The notes under the pieces: generated by a model
Told to the model about the DNA's origin: nothing
Seen by the model: only the letters and a program-made list of their open reading frames with translations
The model's database searches: none
In this document: positions 33,085 to 34,244 of the stretch, in pieces
Layout: the number at the start of each line of letters is the position of its first letter
Numbering within the stretch: the stretch's first letter is position 1
Assembly (NCBI GenBank): GCA_934675165.1
Contig: CAKUPP010000012.1
Span: 1-34,244 of the forward strand
Length of the DNA stretch: 34,244 nt
Direction of reading: 5' to 3'
Source of the DNA: an uncultured Eubacteriales bacterium
Lineage (GTDB): Bacteria > Bacillota > Clostridia > Oscillospirales > Acutalibacteraceae
Program-made: the position numbers and the translations under genes

Positions 33085-33694
33085 TTTTTATCACCTCATC
33101 TATTAAATATTTCATATTACAACTTTTCATACATCGTGAATCTATTATTTTTAAAATATCTTTTGCACATCTATCCAAATCATCATTAACAACAATGTAT
33201 TCATAATTTTCAGCCATTTTTATTTCTTGCCTTGCACGTTCAACGCGCATATCAATCACTTCTTTTGAATCTGTTCCACGAGATTCGAGTCTTTCACGAA
33301 GTACTTTAAGAGAAGGCGGTAAAACAAATATGCTCAAAACATTTTTGTAATTATTAATAATTTGCTGCGCTCCCTGCACTTCTATTTCCAAAATCACACT
33401 ATTACCATCATTAATTTCTTTGGATACTTGAAGCAAACTAGTACCATAATAATTTCCACAATAGCAAGCATATTCCAACATCTGACCATTACTCACCATT
33501 GTTTTAAAATCCTCTTTGGCAACAAAAAAATAATCTTTTCCCTGTACCTCACCTTTACGCGGAAGCCTTGTGGTATGTGAAACCGAAAGCTTTAAATCTT
33601 TCCTATCTTTCAATATTTTAGAAAGGATCGAATCTTTCCCTGCACCTGATGGTCCAGATAAAACAATTAAACAACCTTTTTTTGGACTGCTCAT
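33077..33694 (-). CDS. gmk: guanylate kinase
   Basis: 205 aa, the normal size. The P-loop is GPSGAGKD (14-21), and the GMP-binding segment SVSHTTRLPRKGEVQGKDYFF is intact, as is the EIEVQGAQQI motif. It phosphorylates GMP to GDP. AGGAG is found before the ATG. Its end overlaps rpoZ, and it follows remA at 24 bp. Confidence 0.97.
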   Translation of the reverse strand: MSSPKKGCLIVLSGPSGAGKDSILSKILKDRKDLKLSVSHTTRLPRKGEVQGKDYFFVAKEDFKTMVSNGQMLEYACYCGNYYGTSLLQVSKEINDGNSVILEIEVQGAQQIINNYKNVLSIFVLPPSLKVLRERLESRGTDSKEVIDMRVERARQEIKMAENYEYIVVNDDLDRCAKDILKIIDSRCMKSCNMKYLIDEVIKND

Positions 33695-33718
33695 AAAATA
33701 TCTCCTAAATTCATTTAA

Positions 33719-33955
33719 CTATTCTTCTTTAAGTTCACCACATATCTTACCAGAATCCATAGACGACGCAACAACGTGTCCACTATCCATTATGATAACC
33801 GACTTTGTTTTCCTGCCACACGTAGCATCTATTAAATTACTTTTTTCTTTTGCTACGTGGACTATCCTTTTTACCGGTGATGAATCAGGATTTAAAATAC
33901 TCAGAATTCTGTTCGCGGAAAGCATATTACCAAAACCAATATCCACAAGTTTCAA
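33719..33955 (-). CDS. remA: RemA/DUF370 regulator
   Basis: 78 aa, a full-length RemA-like protein: LVDIGFGNMLSANRILSI, SSPVKRIVHVAKE and LIDATCGRKTKSVIIMDSGHV. RemA is a ring-forming DNA-binding activator of biofilm matrix and osmoprotection genes in Bacillus. TTG start with GGGGAG 8 nt ahead. First gene of the group in this window; yloC, its usual neighbour upstream, is not present. Confidence 0.92.
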   Translation of the reverse strand: MKLVDIGFGNMLSANRILSILNPDSSPVKRIVHVAKEKSNLIDATCGRKTKSVIIMDSGHVVASSMDSGKICGELKEE

Positions 33956-34074
33956 AATTACAACTCCCCGTAAATTTTTTTAAACAACTAAATTTGCCTT
34001 GCAATATACACAACAACCAAAACCAGTTTAGTCACCATGTAAAGCACGGCAAAACATAATTATTATAAATAACC

Positions 34075-34149
<75 letters not shown>

Positions 34150-34168
34150 AAAGTCAATAAATATAAAT

Positions 34169-34244
34169 TGGAGCGGATGACGGGGCTCGAACCCGCTACC
34201 TCCACCTTGGCAAGGTGGCGCTCTACCAGATGAGCTACATCCGC
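34169..34244 (-). tRNA. tRNA-Gly(GCC)
   Basis: 76 nt, complete at the window edge. Acceptor GCGGATG pairs with CATCCGC, the anticodon loop has GCC, the T-loop is GTTCGAG, and CCA is encoded. Confidence 0.96.

Overview
The window reads as chromosome of a low-G+C, spore-forming member of the Firmicutes (Clostridia-like). The evidence is AT-rich sequence, strong AGGAGG ribosome binding sites, spoIIM and spoVAE homologues, and the Firmicutes gene order remA-gmk-rpoZ-priA on the minus strand at the right edge. GTG and TTG starts are common. Seven intact tRNA genes (Asn-GTT, Glu-CTC, Lys-CTT, Ser-CGA, Cys-GCA, Gly-GCC and a diverged Asn-like copy counted apart as a pseudogene) all lie on the minus strand.

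Layout, left to right. 1-1.6 kb: a minus-strand phage recombination module (small membrane protein, zinc-ribbon protein, DUF1071/Sak-type annealing protein, RusA-like resolvase). The rusA frame is interrupted by an about 86-bp G+C-rich structured segment with an in-frame TAG. 1.7-2.5 kb: tRNA-Asn, a diverged tandem copy of it, tRNA-Glu and a 113-aa orphan. 2.75-4.76 kb: a small island bounded by 45-bp copies of the 3' half of tRNA-Lys. It carries a class II Fic protein and a recD2 remnant. 5-8.6 kb: an orphan gene, spoIIM, an RluA-type pseudouridine synthase, trpS and tRNA-Ser. 9-11.4 kb: an OmpR-type regulator, a sensorless histidine kinase and a left-handed beta-helix protein in one operon, with hairpins sitting between the Shine-Dalgarno sequence and the start codon. 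11.5-13.2 kb: a LiaF-like protein and an asparaginase.

13.6-24.1 kb is the most interesting part: an apparent natural-product (RiPP) locus. It has two homologous radical SAM/SPASM maturases, each followed by a 39-codon Cys/Asp-rich peptide gene that is easily missed. The two peptides share a leader pattern (M-x-F-[LI]-[VI]-E-x3-Y-x2-S) and have CX3D motifs, as seen in ranthipeptides with Cys-Asp thioether links. Around them are an ABC exporter, an adenylate-forming ligase fused to a carrier domain, a GNAT acetyltransferase coupled to the ligase, and a membrane-anchored AAA+ ATPase. My reading is that the maturases crosslink the peptides and the ABC protein exports them. An acyl or amino-acyl group may be added by the ligase-ACP/GNAT pair. 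The first step rests on family knowledge; the rest is inference from proximity.

24.2-34.2 kb: an Rpn-family PD-(D/E)XK protein with Gly-Arg-Ala-Glu repeats, ndk, a CorA-type transporter, a large helical orphan, spoVAE, an MTA/SAH nucleosidase, then priA, rpoZ, gmk, remA, tRNA-Cys and tRNA-Gly.
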